From Rhodococcus qingshengii JCM 15477 (GTDB lineage: Bacteria > Actinomycetota > Actinomycetes > Mycobacteriales > Mycobacteriaceae), in NCBI RefSeq assembly GCF_023221595.1, contig NZ_CP096568.1:62001-126000 (forward strand): a DNA stretch of 64,000 nt, read 5' to 3'. A model generated the notes under the pieces. It was given only the letters and a program-made list of their open reading frames with translations. It was not told the origin of the DNA and did not search any database. The translations under genes were made by a program, and so were the position numbers. Shown here one piece after another: positions 1 through 8,816 of this stretch; the first letter of the stretch is position 1, and the number at the start of each line of letters is the position of its first letter.

Positions 1-426
1 TTCCAACATGGTCGGTCCGTCGACGTTGAGCCAGTGTGGTGGGACTTTGATGCGCGGATGTTCGAGGCTGAGGTTGGCGAGCGCTTCGCGGCGCTCGAGG
101 TACGGCAGCTCGGTCGTCGATGTGCCGTCGATGTCGAGGATGTCGAACACATAGTACGAGGTCAGAGCCTCGTTGCGGAGCTGAGCAGTGGGCCGCAGGA
201 CGTGCATCCGGCGCTGCAACAGGGAGAAGGACGGCACACCGTCGGGTCCGAGTGCGACGATTTCGCCGTCGAGAACGGTTTCGCGGTGATCGAGCACAGA
301 ACGGAGTGCGTCGAGGATCTCGGGGAACGAGGCGCTGATGTCGTTTCCGTTTCGCGACCACAGCGCCGGATCCTTGGAACCTGTTGTGGCTATTGCCCTT
401 TGGCCATCCCATTTCGACTCGAATGC
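1..426 (-). pseudogene. ATP-dependent DNA ligase, main fragment (interrupted, runs off the window)
   Basis: Translation from 426 leftwards gives a LigD/LigC-type ATP-dependent ligase adenylation domain. It starts AFESKWDGQRAIA, where the Lys of KWDG is the AMP-accepting lysine of motif I, and continues with VLDGEIVALG (motif III region) and YYVFDILDIDG. It has no proper start: the residues normally before motif I are missing and lie at 5113-5187, on the far side of a recombinase element. Joining the pieces gives ERW-AFESKWDG in frame. The C-terminal part lies beyond position 1. Ligases of this type seal nicks with ATP, often in end-joining. This copy is presumed inactive unless the element excises. 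Confidence 0.85.
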
Positions 427-428
427 CC

Positions 429-441
429 TTAACTGCACAAA
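429..441 (+). repeat. Left terminal inverted repeat of E1
   Basis: TTAACTGCACAAA begins 2 bases inside the inferred left junction. It matches the right end of E1 (TTAACTGAACTAA read inward) and the ends of E2 around a TTnnCTGAACnAA consensus. This end has C instead of A after CTG. It is a likely recombinase binding site. Confidence 0.6.
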
Positions 442-475
442 CTGCGAACAGGACAAGTTGTCACGCGTCCGACTG

Positions 476-913
476 TCAAAGTAGCGGCTTGTCGATCTGT
501 TCGCGGAGGATATCGCCGTGACCCGCGTGCCTGGCGAGCTCTTGGATCATCAGAAGCAGCGTCCATCGCATGCTGACGACCCCTTCTCGGGGAGTGTCCA
601 TGATGTCGTCGAGGTCGAAACGAGAGGCGATCTCACGTGACCGTCGACTGGCGCGCTCGAACTCGGCGATGACATCCGCCAGCGCCTCGTCGTCGGCAAC
701 AGCGAAGGTGCCCTCGTCGCGGCGGGAGTATCCATCACACTCAGATTCGCTGAGTCCTGCCCAAAACCGTTGGAACCAGATTCGTTCCGCGGCAGCGGCA
801 TGCTTGATCAACGAGATCGGTGTCGTCAGCGATAAGACGAGTCGTCGACGAGCGTCGATTTCAGAGAGTCCGCGCACGGTCTCGATCAGCGCTTCGCGGT
901 TCCGGTCGAGCAT
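476..913 (-). CDS. DUF664 / DinB-superfamily protein
   Basis: 145 aa four-helix-bundle protein of the DUF664 branch of the DinB/YfiT superfamily, whose actinobacterial members are often mycothiol- or bacillithiol-dependent enzymes or of unknown role. Recognisable pieces are LTTPISLIKHAAAAERIWFQ (first metal-ligand His region), a Trp-rich segment near residue 50 and LARHAGHGDILREQ near the C terminus (HAGH, second metal-ligand region). The frame stays open upstream of the ATG with family-like residues (ERSIIENML), but no ATG, GTG or TTG is seen there, so the start is uncertain. It sits inside E1 as probable cargo, about 370 bp downstream of the recombinases. Confidence 0.8.
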   Translation of the reverse strand: MLDRNREALIETVRGLSEIDARRRLVLSLTTPISLIKHAAAAERIWFQRFWAGLSESECDGYSRRDEGTFAVADDEALADVIAEFERASRRSREIASRFDLDDIMDTPREGVVSMRWTLLLMIQELARHAGHGDILREQIDKPLL

Positions 914-1286
914 GTTCTCAATGATCGATCGCTCCGTGCCGGTAGTAATTATGTTGGTAATAATAGTCTTTCACTCGTTTCAGTCAGGCGGACGGCCAAG
1001 GACCGCCGCTCGCTATCAGTTGGGATGGGTTACGCACAACAGCAACCAAATGCGGGGAGAAGCGAAATGTCCGGCACCGGGAACCGAGCCAGAGAAAGGC
1101 GATGTGATCCGTTTGTCATCAAGGACGATGTGCTTGGGAATGCAAGGATAGGAGCCAGCGTCAACACCGCGGCAAGGTTCTGCAGTCTGCTAGTAGTCTA
1201 TCGCATAATTGCAATTCGGGAGAGGACGACCGCCCGAACCTTGCGCCTGCCAGCGCTTGTCGACACGTCTGACAAGGCGATACCCA
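914..1286. other. Intergenic stretch inside E1
   Basis: About 370 bp between the DUF664 start and the stop of the large recombinase. It is AT-richer than its neighbours near 940-970, which probably holds the DUF664 promoter. No RNA gene or clear terminator was recognised. Confidence 0.4.
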
Positions 1287-3764
1287 TCATGTGTGAGGCT
1301 GAACGGTGTGCGCGACGATGTCCGGGAAGCTGGGCATGTTGAGTTGAACGGCACGACGGGCCCGCCGATCGATGTGGTCCAGTTTTTCCTCGGTTGCCAC
1401 GAGGCTCACGCGGAGTCCTTCTGCTTCGCCGATCCAGCCTTCGCTGTCCGCCTCGGTAATTCGGGCAGTAAGGTTGTCGCGTATCTCGACCAATCGGAAA
1501 CGTTGTGCGGGATCCACACGCAATACGGGGCACCGGATGCAACTGTGTTCGTGTTGGCAGCTGGTGCCGTAGGCGCGGCCGCATTCGCCGAGGGCGAGTT
1601 TACGGCGCTCGAAATGTCCGAGAAACTCATCCCATTCGGCATCTGTCGGGGTGCGGTATTCCTCGCTCGGGCGAAGGGCGCGTCGGCGCGAGATGAAGGC
1701 GCGGTGACCGTTGATCGCTTCCTCCGGGTAGATGGCTTTGTATCCCATGGTTGTGTTGATGTCTTTGTGCCCCAACAGAACTTGAGCTATGTGAGGAGGC
1801 ATGCCGTTCATGATGGCGTCGGTAGCGAAGATTCGGCGCAGATCGTGGGGCTGGAAGTACAGCGGTTCGCCTGCTGCGTCCTTCACTCCTGCCGCATCGA
1901 TGAGTTCGGTCAGTGCATTGCGGATCAAGCCTGCGGATACCGCGCGGTGGTGACCACCGCTTTTCCATTGGAACAAGAGTGGGGCGGGTGCCACCCAGAT
2001 GCGTTCGTTCCGGTCGTAAAGAGGCACAAGGGGAACCCCTCCGTCCGCGCCGCGTATTCGGGACACGATCGTCGACAGCATGTCGGCGAGGTCCGGGCTG
2101 ACCACAAGTAGGCGTTCCTCGTCTGTCTTCGAGGGTGCAATCTGCAGTAGCGGGATGAGCTCTCCGGTGGAGGGCAATCGATATTGGGTGATGCTGTGGT
2201 GGCTGATTTCGAGCATCTCTTCTATTCGAACGCCGGTGTGTCGCAGGACTTCCACACTTGCCAGAGCCCAGAATGCCCGGTTCTCGGCTTCCCGGAGCCG
2301 GATGGTTCGCCCCTCGGAGTCGTAGATCACCGGAATGCCGTCGGCGCTTGCTTTCAACCATGGGTCCGACTTGGTGTAGGTCTTGCCGAGGACGCTGAAT
2401 TTGGCGCCCGGCGATGCCGCAACAGCGGCCTCGAGGAGCATCTTGGCGTCATGGGCTCGTTGTTCTGCGATACGCACCAGTTCTGGCAGTCGAGGTAGTC
2501 GCTCTCGTGTGCGCTGATCCATACGTGCTTTGCGTCGGCGTCCGATCTTCTTCGCGCTCGTCTCTCTTGGGCCGATCGGACACGGCGCTACCCACCGCGC
2601 CCACCGCGCGGGGTCGAGAGCTGCCCACGCCGCCAGGTCGAGATAGAACGCGCGCACAGCTGTCAGCATGTCGGTGTAGTTCATTCGTGGACTACGGGTC
2701 TCGGCGTACGTTCCGTCGGGGAGTCGGCGGCGGCTGACCTTCCAATGCATGCGTTCTTTCCACGCCTGGGCTACACCGCGGTCGAGTTGCAGCGAGTTGA
2801 TTCCCGGATGGGTGGTCTCCAGGTTTTTCCAGAAATGCAGCGCCAAATGTCGTGAGAGATTGTCGAGCGTCGTGTAATCCAACGAGGGGTGACGCTCGGA
2901 CAGATAGTCCACGAGGAGATTCCGGACGTCGGAATTTGCGATGTCGAAGCGGTCGACGAGTTCTCCGACGGTGCTCTGCCCTCGATACACCGTGACGAAT
3001 CGTAAAGTCGGTGGCGCGTCTGGTGGAAAGATCCCGATGTCGTGGAGAAGTTTGTAGAAGAGGTAGCGAGTTTTACCTCTCGAACATACGGCGAGCTCCG
3101 CCTGGCGGAGTTCGACGCAGTCACCGACGGTGATGTCGGAGAGGCCGCCGCCTTTGGACAGGATCAACATGGAGATCTGCCATCGTGCAGTTCGACCCTG
3201 CATTGCTTGGGCAGTTTCCGCACCTGCCGCAGCCTCCAGTCGCTCGAATCCTTTCGGATCTCGGCTGATTGCCGCCCAGTCGCGCCAGTAGTGCGACCGG
3301 TGCAGTTGGACCACGAAACGTAAATCGGGGCGAATCAGATCCGCGACGAACAATCCGATCAGGGCATGCGTCAGGACTGTGGACCGGACGGATGGCACCC
3401 CCTGTTCGTCCAGCCACATTTCCGGTACCGAAACCCATCCGAGACCGTGTTCGGCGACGCAACTGCCGTTCCAGCGGTCTTGCCAGCTCTTTCCCGGAAA
3501 CGAGTTCAGCCAACGCAGAAGCATCCCAGCACCTCGGACAGCATCGCGCTGAAAGTTCTCGCTACCCGGAGCCCGGATCATGAGCGCTTCCACCCGCTTC
3601 AGTGCGGCCGCGCGGCCGAGTTCAGTCGTCTTCCACGACGACGGCACCACACGCGGTGGATACCGATCGAGGAGTGTGTCGATGACACTGCGATTCGCAC
3701 CTTCGCGGGCATCGACGTTCAGGCTCCAACTGGCAGGCACTTTGGAGACACGTGCAGAAACCAT
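1287..3764 (-). CDS. Large tyrosine recombinase (TnpB-like), E1
   Basis: 825 aa site-specific recombinase, second gene of a two-recombinase module. The catalytic domain lies roughly at residues 500-690: an Arg in RHTGVRIEEMLEISHH, HDLRR, LLGHKDINTTMGY with the second His and the nucleophilic Tyr. A Cys-rich tail (CGRAYGTSCQHEHSCIRC) and a helical C terminus resemble Tn554 TnpB. The long N-terminal region is probably for DNA or partner binding. The start overlaps the stop of the upstream recombinase by one base (TGATG), so translation is coupled. Its closest relative in the window is the 828 aa protein at 34344-36830. Confidence 0.9.
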   Translation of the reverse strand: MVSARVSKVPASWSLNVDAREGANRSVIDTLLDRYPPRVVPSSWKTTELGRAAALKRVEALMIRAPGSENFQRDAVRGAGMLLRWLNSFPGKSWQDRWNGSCVAEHGLGWVSVPEMWLDEQGVPSVRSTVLTHALIGLFVADLIRPDLRFVVQLHRSHYWRDWAAISRDPKGFERLEAAAGAETAQAMQGRTARWQISMLILSKGGGLSDITVGDCVELRQAELAVCSRGKTRYLFYKLLHDIGIFPPDAPPTLRFVTVYRGQSTVGELVDRFDIANSDVRNLLVDYLSERHPSLDYTTLDNLSRHLALHFWKNLETTHPGINSLQLDRGVAQAWKERMHWKVSRRRLPDGTYAETRSPRMNYTDMLTAVRAFYLDLAAWAALDPARWARWVAPCPIGPRETSAKKIGRRRKARMDQRTRERLPRLPELVRIAEQRAHDAKMLLEAAVAASPGAKFSVLGKTYTKSDPWLKASADGIPVIYDSEGRTIRLREAENRAFWALASVEVLRHTGVRIEEMLEISHHSITQYRLPSTGELIPLLQIAPSKTDEERLLVVSPDLADMLSTIVSRIRGADGGVPLVPLYDRNERIWVAPAPLLFQWKSGGHHRAVSAGLIRNALTELIDAAGVKDAAGEPLYFQPHDLRRIFATDAIMNGMPPHIAQVLLGHKDINTTMGYKAIYPEEAINGHRAFISRRRALRPSEEYRTPTDAEWDEFLGHFERRKLALGECGRAYGTSCQHEHSCIRCPVLRVDPAQRFRLVEIRDNLTARITEADSEGWIGEAEGLRVSLVATEEKLDHIDRRARRAVQLNMPSFPDIVAHTVQPHT

Positions 3765-5047
3765 CAGCGTCGACCTCCGAAAAGTACGTCCAGTACTGCC
3801 GGGTTGTAGCCCGGCGCTGGCGGTGCGTGCAGCGATTGGGTGTTACCGGTGTATCGAGCATGGTGGGCTCGGACGTGTGCGAAAACTTCGTCGCGACTCG
3901 GGGTCAGATACAGCTGAGTGGTTGTCAGGTGCGCGTGGCCCAGGATCCATTGGACATCGGACAACGGCATGTCAGGATCGCTCGTCATCCGAAAAGCGGC
4001 GGTGTGGCGCAGGTCGTGAATGGTCCAATTGGATCCCAACACCGACTGCGCCCGTGAGAACATCGCGCGCGCTCCCGAATACGACAGCTGCCGCCACGGC
4101 CTTCGCAACGTCATCCACAAGGGATGATCGCAGCCGCGAGGGGCATCCTTTCCCCATGCCTCTTCTTGATAGATCCGCAACCACACGAATGCATCTGGCG
4201 ACGCCGGCAACTGTTGGACCTCCCGGGTCCCCTTCCTTATTACCGTGATCAATTGCTGGCCCGGGTCCGCACTCTGCTGGGACATCGACAGGAGTTCGTC
4301 GGCGCGGGCACCGGTCGAGACCCAAAAGGCCAACATTGCCCGATCTCGGTTCGACGACAACGCCGCGAATAGTTCGTTGAAACGATCGTCGGGAATCCGC
4401 TTGGGTATCCGTTTCGGAACCTTGGGTCTGTATCGGCCCTTCCGCTCGTTACGAAACGGATCGTGCGGATCGTGATGCGCGTTCGACCGAAAGGCACGGG
4501 GCGAGCGATCCACCGGGAACGGATTGACGACCGGCCCAGCACCGATGCTCATCTGAAAATCGTAGAACGCCCGCAACACTGTTTCCGCGTGCGCGCGAGT
4601 GGCCGGGGAGAATTTCTGTCCCTGCCGCGGCTTGCCGGTGACCTCGTTGACCACCCAATTACCACTCTTGGTCGCGTTGCCCCCTACAGGTGTTGTGCCG
4701 GAGACTTTTTCGCCCCGCCTCCGCCAGTGTTCACGCCTGGGTTTATCCGCAATCTTCATCCAACGCGCAAAATCACGGCCCTCCGCGGGAGTGGCTCTCT
4801 CCCATCCCACATCGACCGCTGCGAGAAATCTCCACCACCGCAACAAGTCATGTCCGTACGATCGGATCGTCGCCGATGACCGGTCACACGCGTGAAGTTC
4901 CTCGAAAAATAGTGTCGCAGTGCCGATTACCTCACCTGACGCATCGAGTAACCGGTAGGGCTCTGCTTCGGAACCTGTCGAAATCAGCCGCCCCACGTCG
5001 GGAACGACAAGCCCTGCAAGATCAGTCCGGCGCGTCTCGCTGCACAT
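3764..5047 (-). CDS. Tyrosine recombinase (TnpA-like), E1
   Basis: 427 aa phage-integrase-family recombinase. It has an N-terminal SAM-like core-binding domain and a C-terminal catalytic domain with STGARADELL (Arg), IHDLRHTAAFRM (His-x-x-Arg), ILGHAHLTTTQLYL (His and Tyr). The start at 5047 (MCSETRR) was chosen because it aligns with the paralogue at 36827-38086; a longer form from 5083 would run towards the element end. It is expected to act with the 825 aa protein in excision and integration of E1. Confidence 0.88.
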   Translation of the reverse strand: MCSETRRTDLAGLVVPDVGRLISTGSEAEPYRLLDASGEVIGTATLFFEELHACDRSSATIRSYGHDLLRWWRFLAAVDVGWERATPAEGRDFARWMKIADKPRREHWRRRGEKVSGTTPVGGNATKSGNWVVNEVTGKPRQGQKFSPATRAHAETVLRAFYDFQMSIGAGPVVNPFPVDRSPRAFRSNAHHDPHDPFRNERKGRYRPKVPKRIPKRIPDDRFNELFAALSSNRDRAMLAFWVSTGARADELLSMSQQSADPGQQLITVIRKGTREVQQLPASPDAFVWLRIYQEEAWGKDAPRGCDHPLWMTLRRPWRQLSYSGARAMFSRAQSVLGSNWTIHDLRHTAAFRMTSDPDMPLSDVQWILGHAHLTTTQLYLTPSRDEVFAHVRAHHARYTGNTQSLHAPPAPGYNPAVLDVLFGGRR

Positions 5048-5095
5048 ACTGAGGAAAGTATCAGCACACACCCTGACCTGCAATGATGCGATTCG

Positions 5096-5108
5096 TTAGT
5101 TCAGTTAA
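5096..5108 (-). repeat. Right terminal inverted repeat of E1
   Basis: Read inward this is TTAACTGAACTAA, four bases inside the inferred junction with the ligase 5' fragment. It also sits 49-61 bp upstream of the recombinase start, so it may double as a promoter or recombinase-binding site. The equivalent E2 site is 38145-38157. Confidence 0.65.
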
Positions 5109-5112
5109 TACG

Positions 5113-5187
5113 CCAGCGCTCCCCCGTCGGAGGCTGCCCGAGCGTGGCGAGCATCGGCGGCACTGGTTTTCCGGTGGCAACGCTCAT
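5113..5187 (-). pseudogene. 5' fragment of the interrupted DNA ligase
   Basis: 25 codons from ATG at 5187, containing PPMLATLGQPPTGERW, the conserved N-terminal stretch of LigD/LigC-type ligases just before motif I. The frame then enters E1 and stops after three codons. Removing 427-5112 joins ERW to AFESKWDG exactly in frame. A Shine-Dalgarno-like GGAAGG lies very close to this ATG; the second Met (MLATLG) is an alternative start. Confidence 0.82.
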
Positions 5188-5252
5188 ACCTTCCACTGTG
5201 CGCTGGTTTGTACTGGTTTCGACCAGTTTTCGGAGGTTGAGACAATAGCGAG

Positions 5253-5417
5253 ATGAGCGAGAATGCAGAAACGGATGAGACTCAGGGGTGGAGCCCAGCC
5301 CCGGACGAGGGCCAGGCCGGCACAGTGATGACGAAGGATGGTCAGTGGGCCTACCGGTACAAGGACGGTGCGGAGCTCATCATGATGAAGATGCCGGAGC
5401 GCCCAGCCTCCACGTAG
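5253..5417 (+). CDS. Small hypothetical protein
   Basis: 54 aa, acidic N terminus (MSENAETDETQG) followed by GQWAYRYKDGAELIMMK. It is divergent from the ligase 5' fragment. A GGAGG lies about 15 bases upstream of the ATG, which is far for a ribosome site. No family was recognised. The sequence is plausible as protein, but length and start signal are weak evidence. Confidence 0.4.
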   Translation: MSENAETDETQGWSPAPDEGQAGTVMTKDGQWAYRYKDGAELIMMKMPERPAST

Positions 5418-5595
5418 GAATGTGCAGTGTGGCCCACACCGAACCTCCTTGCCTTGCAAGGCTGGTAGCGGGCCGCCATTGTCTTGGACCGGCTCTGGTC
5501 ATCGCCTCGGTTTCGGCGCCGGCGGGACTCATGTCTCTACTCTGCGTGGGTGGTTCTGATTTCGCGCGGTTTTCAGGCGAGAGACTGCAGGACAC

Positions 5596-5901
5596 TCACT
5601 GAGCACGCCGACCATCAGCCGTACTTTCACGTAGCTCCATACGCAGACACCGAGTCAGCCGATCTTCTCTTCCAGGCCGTTCAGGGTCTATCCCGTGATT
5701 GTTGTCGAGCAGATACGCGTTGGGCTCGACGACTCGGCAGGCCGGACACTGCCATCCGCTCAGTCTTGTGCCCTTCTGTATCCCGCCTGCGCAATCCCAC
5801 GGTGCAGTCCACATCGCCGGGATCATGCGCTCTGACCACTCGCGAACAGCAACAACATCGCCCAGTTCAATGTCGAAAAGCGTGAGCTGCGAGTCGTTCA
5901 T
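5596..5901 (-). CDS. Hypothetical protein, last gene of the whiB cluster
   Basis: 101 aa beginning MNDSQLTLFDIELGD, with a CPAC pair near residue 52 and a conserved-looking AYLLDNNHGIDP segment. AGGA precedes the ATG at normal spacing and the ATG overlaps the upstream stop (ATGA), so it belongs to the same operon as the three genes before it. The function is not recognised; the Cys pair plus other Cys residues might bind metal. Confidence 0.6.
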   Translation of the reverse strand: MNDSQLTLFDIELGDVVAVREWSERMIPAMWTAPWDCAGGIQKGTRLSGWQCPACRVVEPNAYLLDNNHGIDPERPGREDRLTRCLRMELRESTADGRRAQ

Positions 5902-6047
5902 CGCATTTCCTGGATCAACTCTGCTCCAGGCCCGAGCACTTCGTCTTCGTCAGTCGCATCCTTTGCCCCGCGAAGGGCAACCATGAGGCCGGCAACGCCC
6001 AACAGGCATGTCATCGAGGCTCCTGCCATGAACAGAAGATCACCCAC
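5898..6047 (-). CDS. Small single-pass membrane protein
   Basis: 49 aa from a GTG at 6047 (VGDLLFMAGASMTCLLGVAG), with one hydrophobic helix of about 20 residues followed by an acidic tail. The start overlaps the end of the preceding gene by 8 bp and its stop overlaps the next start. In-frame ATGs further upstream (6098, 6173) would overlap the preceding gene more. No family was recognised. Confidence 0.45.
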   Translation of the reverse strand: MGDLLFMAGASMTCLLGVAGLMVALRGAKDATDEDEVLGPGAELIQEMR

Positions 6048-6381
6048 ACGAGGTACCGATTTCGCTTGCTGGACGGATCCACGAAATCCACGCCTCATGC
6101 TCGTCTGCGTGCAGCGGAACAGAACCCGGATCATCGGGGTGAGTGTCCGCCCACGCTGATTGTTCTGCCACAAGATCCGCCACCGTCGCCCATGTTTCCG
6201 AGGTACTAGGCGGGTTCACAGCAGCCGCTTTGGCGAGTGCTCGGCGGGTAGCTCCACTGAGGCGAAGGAGCTCTGTGCCGCAAATCCCTCGATCCCAAAT
6301 GTAGCGGGCGAGTTTGATGGAATCGGCATATTTCGCGGCCTCCGCGTACGAGGTGTGGGTGAAGTCCACGTGGGTGGTCAC
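6040..6381 (-). CDS. Hypothetical protein downstream of whiB
   Basis: 113 aa from a GTG at 6381 that overlaps the whiB stop (GTGA). It is rich in Ala and Trp and mostly helical by eye (AEAAKYADSIKLARYIWDRG, later ATVADLVAEQSAWADTHP). No known domain was recognised. Overlapping starts and stops place it in one transcript with whiB and the two genes after it. Confidence 0.55.
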   Translation of the reverse strand: MTTHVDFTHTSYAEAAKYADSIKLARYIWDRGICGTELLRLSGATRRALAKAAAVNPPSTSETWATVADLVAEQSAWADTHPDDPGSVPLHADEHEAWISWIRPASEIGTSCG

Positions 6382-6638
6382 GGCTGCACCCGGGGGTAGC
6401 GGCGGCGCCGCTCCGAGGCGGTCAACCCGCCCCAGACACCGAATCGTTCGTCGTTCGCCAATGCGTATGCCAAGCAGTCGACACGAACCTCGCATCCTGC
6501 GCAGACCCGCTTCGCCGGCCGCACGGCTTCTCCGGGCTCGGGAAAGAAGGCTTCGGGATCAGTTCGTTGGCACACGGCTCGCTCCTGCCAATCGCCATTT
6601 CCAGTGATATCGACTGGGTGAATCTCGGTGATGGTCAT
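6378..6638 (-). CDS. WhiB-family transcriptional regulator
   Basis: 86 aa iron-sulfur-cluster regulator typical of actinobacteria and their plasmids and phages. Four Cys ligands lie at 23, 46, 49 and 55 (C-x22-C-x2-C-x5-C), followed by the GVWGG turn at 67-71 and a basic tail (ASERRRRYPR) for DNA contact. The start is at MTITEIHP, with GAGGAG upstream. It heads a four-gene minus-strand operon. WhiB proteins act by binding a sigma factor and DNA; the target here is unknown. Confidence 0.92.
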   Translation of the reverse strand: MTITEIHPVDITGNGDWQERAVCQRTDPEAFFPEPGEAVRPAKRVCAGCEVRVDCLAYALANDERFGVWGGLTASERRRRYPRVQP

Positions 6639-6939
6639 CTCAACCACAACTCCTCTACACATCGGCCTCTCGGATTGATGGGCGAACGGTAGCGAGGGAC
6701 CTGGACTGCGTGAACCGGAGCGGAAGGCCGACCGCCCTTTTCGACTTTCACATCGTGGACGCGAAGCGGCGTCCTACCAGATCAGTGCACTTCTGTGTAC
6801 TGCAAAACGACCGGTAGATTTCTAAGCGTTCGCGCCCGGACATGCGATCCTCTGACGCCGGCAACCCTTGTCCGGCGGCCCACAACCGACCGATGGGATA
6901 CACGTGCCGACTCCAACTTCTTCCGCGCCTGGCCCAGTC

Positions 6940-8106
6940 ATGACACGGCTCGCAACAGCGTTGTTCAGGAATGCACAAAGCGCCGGCCGAAACTTCAGGG
7001 ATGGAGAACGTCACAACATCCGCCAGGGTGAAGAAGGAACTACCGAGCGGATCTTGTTGAACCTCGCGAAGACCATTCCCGAACTCCACGTCGGAGCCTT
7101 CAGCCACAGAGAGGAATCCCGCTACGGGGCGGACTGGGAATGGTGGATTTCGGACGGATCGAATAAATGGTTTCAGCTCGTCATCCAAGCCAAGAAGCTT
7201 CAAACGCCGAAGGCGCATCCGGCCGGGAAGTACAAGATCAAGCACAAAATTCGATCCTCCGGCATGCAGCAGATCGACCTACTCGACCTCTACGCCCGCA
7301 AGAGCGGAGCGCAGAGTCTTTATGCGCTCTACAACCCTGCGGCTCGCGGCGTCCGGTACAGCGATCACAGATGCTGCCTCGGTCCCTCCGGTGACCGAAT
7401 CACTGCTGTCAGCGCAGATGTATTTCTCAAGCGGTTCCCACGTACCAAGGGGCTAATCGATGATGTCCCCCTAGCCGCGATCCGTGAGTACGCGCTCCCC
7501 TGGTCGTGCCTGGCAAACGACCGTGTCGCCACACACGACGTGCCACCGCCACCAGGGCCTTCCCCGCTGACCTTCATGCAATTTGCTCAGTGGACAGTTA
7601 TGCAAGATGCCAACAGAGACTCGCTTGGCACGTTCGATTCGACCAGCGCGGCATATTCATTGCTCGTCAACTCCGTGACAATGAAAGCCCTTGCACAAAG
7701 CCAGGACTGGTTCACGCGGAACTATCGCCACTACCTCGACGACTGGATGGGCGTAGAGAGACCTGGGCAGCCCGAAGAATGGAAGGACGCGCAGAAGATT
7801 GCCATATCTCGGCACGAATCTTCCGACGAGCTTTTCGCGCAACAGCGAATCAGGATTTTCGACCGCGCTGAACTCCCTGCCTACGTCTCCGCTGTCCTCA
7901 GCAACGAACCGATCCCCGAGGACGTCCGGCACCCCTTCTCCGAGATCGATGCCGCCCCCAAGCAGATCCTCACGCTCATCGCACCACCCAGGGTCCAGCC
8001 GGTCGAGCCCCCCGGTGAGCCGCAAAATTTGACGAATACGACCTGTTACCCGTTTCGAGTAACAAGCCACCAGTCCCCCTTCCAATACCGCTACCTCGGC
8101 AGGTGA
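6940..8106 (+). CDS. DUF6615-like, PD-(D/E)XK-type nuclease candidate
   Basis: 388 aa. Near the N terminus it has EEGTTERILLNLA, then EESRYGADWEWW and WFQLVIQAKKLQ, the pattern of DUF6615 proteins and of a PD-(D/E)XK nuclease core (D in GAD, then Q-x-K). A C-terminal region of about 200 residues is unassigned. An earlier TTG start at 6868 is possible. It converges with csf3 of locus A and overlaps its 3' end by 16 bp. Its position between whiB and a type IV-B locus suggests a defence or plasmid-competition role. Nuclease activity is inferred, not shown. Confidence 0.65.
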   Translation: MTRLATALFRNAQSAGRNFRDGERHNIRQGEEGTTERILLNLAKTIPELHVGAFSHREESRYGADWEWWISDGSNKWFQLVIQAKKLQTPKAHPAGKYKIKHKIRSSGMQQIDLLDLYARKSGAQSLYALYNPAARGVRYSDHRCCLGPSGDRITAVSADVFLKRFPRTKGLIDDVPLAAIREYALPWSCLANDRVATHDVPPPPGPSPLTFMQFAQWTVMQDANRDSLGTFDSTSAAYSLLVNSVTMKALAQSQDWFTRNYRHYLDDWMGVERPGQPEEWKDAQKIAISRHESSDELFAQQRIRIFDRAELPAYVSAVLSNEPIPEDVRHPFSEIDAAPKQILTLIAPPRVQPVEPPGEPQNLTNTTCYPFRVTSHQSPFQYRYLGR

Positions 8107-8816
8107 AGTTCGCGCATTCGCGTCGGGTGCATGTACGGCGGACGAACACCAGCCAACCCGAACCCCGAGGTGACCGGCGCATCTCGCGAGGCCACACATG
8201 ATGCCGGTGTCGTGCGTCCCAGCGTCCCGTCAGCGTGCTCGTGCGAGAACTCCCACAGATCCTCACCTGCACGGTTCTCGAACTCCCACCGCAAAACGCG
8301 ACCCTCACCGTGCGCGCGTTTCTTCCCAATCACATCGAGACCGGACACTATCGCCGCGACGGCCGTCAGGTCACCCACACCGCGCCAGGTGACAGTTCGG
8401 GAATTGGTGATCATCAACGGCATGTACCTCGCCCGGTAGCGGCCCTGCCGGTCCGAGATCACTGCCGGCACGCTCGACGCGAGTTCCTCGAGCCCTCGGT
8501 GATCAGTTCTGCTCGCCCAGTGCCGCACCACCGGATCTCCGGCCGGGTCTTCGGGGAACGAACACGTCGCGCACCAATGCCAGTCCGCGCCCGCCAGAGT
8601 GCAGCGCGCGAGAGGCAATTCGAGATCCGGCGGGGTCTTCTCCGGCGAGAGCGCCGGCACGTATTCGCCGCGGTCGAGGGCGCCTGCTTTGTGGTCGGCC
8701 CACAGCTCCGCGGCGAGGATGCCGTCCAAGGCGATCCCCCAGGGGCTTGCATGTGCCAACCCTGTCGAGAGATGGGCCCTGACCAGGAAGGGAGCGAAGG
8801 CGGTGTCTGCGTTCAT
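8091..8816 (-). CDS. csf3: Type IV-B CRISPR Csf3 (Cas5-like), locus A
   Basis: 241 aa, aligning over its whole length with the protein at 20769-21491. Shared features are the N-terminal FLVRAHLSTGLAHASPWGI, DGILAAELWADHKAG, and IGKKRAHGEGRVLRWEF near residue 160-175, with a C-terminal GVRPPYMHP. Csf3 is the Cas5-type subunit capping the 5' end of guide RNA in type IV complexes. The start at 8816 overlaps the csf2 stop (ATGA). It is last in the csf1-cas11-csf2-csf3 operon. Confidence 0.85.
   Translation of the reverse strand: MNADTAFAPFLVRAHLSTGLAHASPWGIALDGILAAELWADHKAGALDRGEYVPALSPEKTPPDLELPLARCTLAGADWHWCATCSFPEDPAGDPVVRHWASRTDHRGLEELASSVPAVISDRQGRYRARYMPLMITNSRTVTWRGVGDLTAVAAIVSGLDVIGKKRAHGEGRVLRWEFENRAGEDLWEFSHEHADGTLGRTTPASCVASRDAPVTSGFGLAGVRPPYMHPTRMRELHLPR

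Larger units (their letters stand above)
427..5112. mobile_element. Two-recombinase mobile element E1, inserted in a DNA ligase gene
   Basis: About 4.69 kb lies between the two halves of the ligase gene. Ends are placed where removal restores the ligase frame (TGG then GCA codons). It carries a DUF664 gene and two tyrosine recombinases, all on the minus strand. The left end reads TTAACTGCACAAA (429-441). The right end read inward is TTAACTGAACTAA (5108-5096). A close relative, E2, lies at 34312-38160 with the same gene pair and matching ends. No target duplication is visible, as expected for tyrosine recombinases. The exact exchange point could shift by a few bases. Confidence 0.8.
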
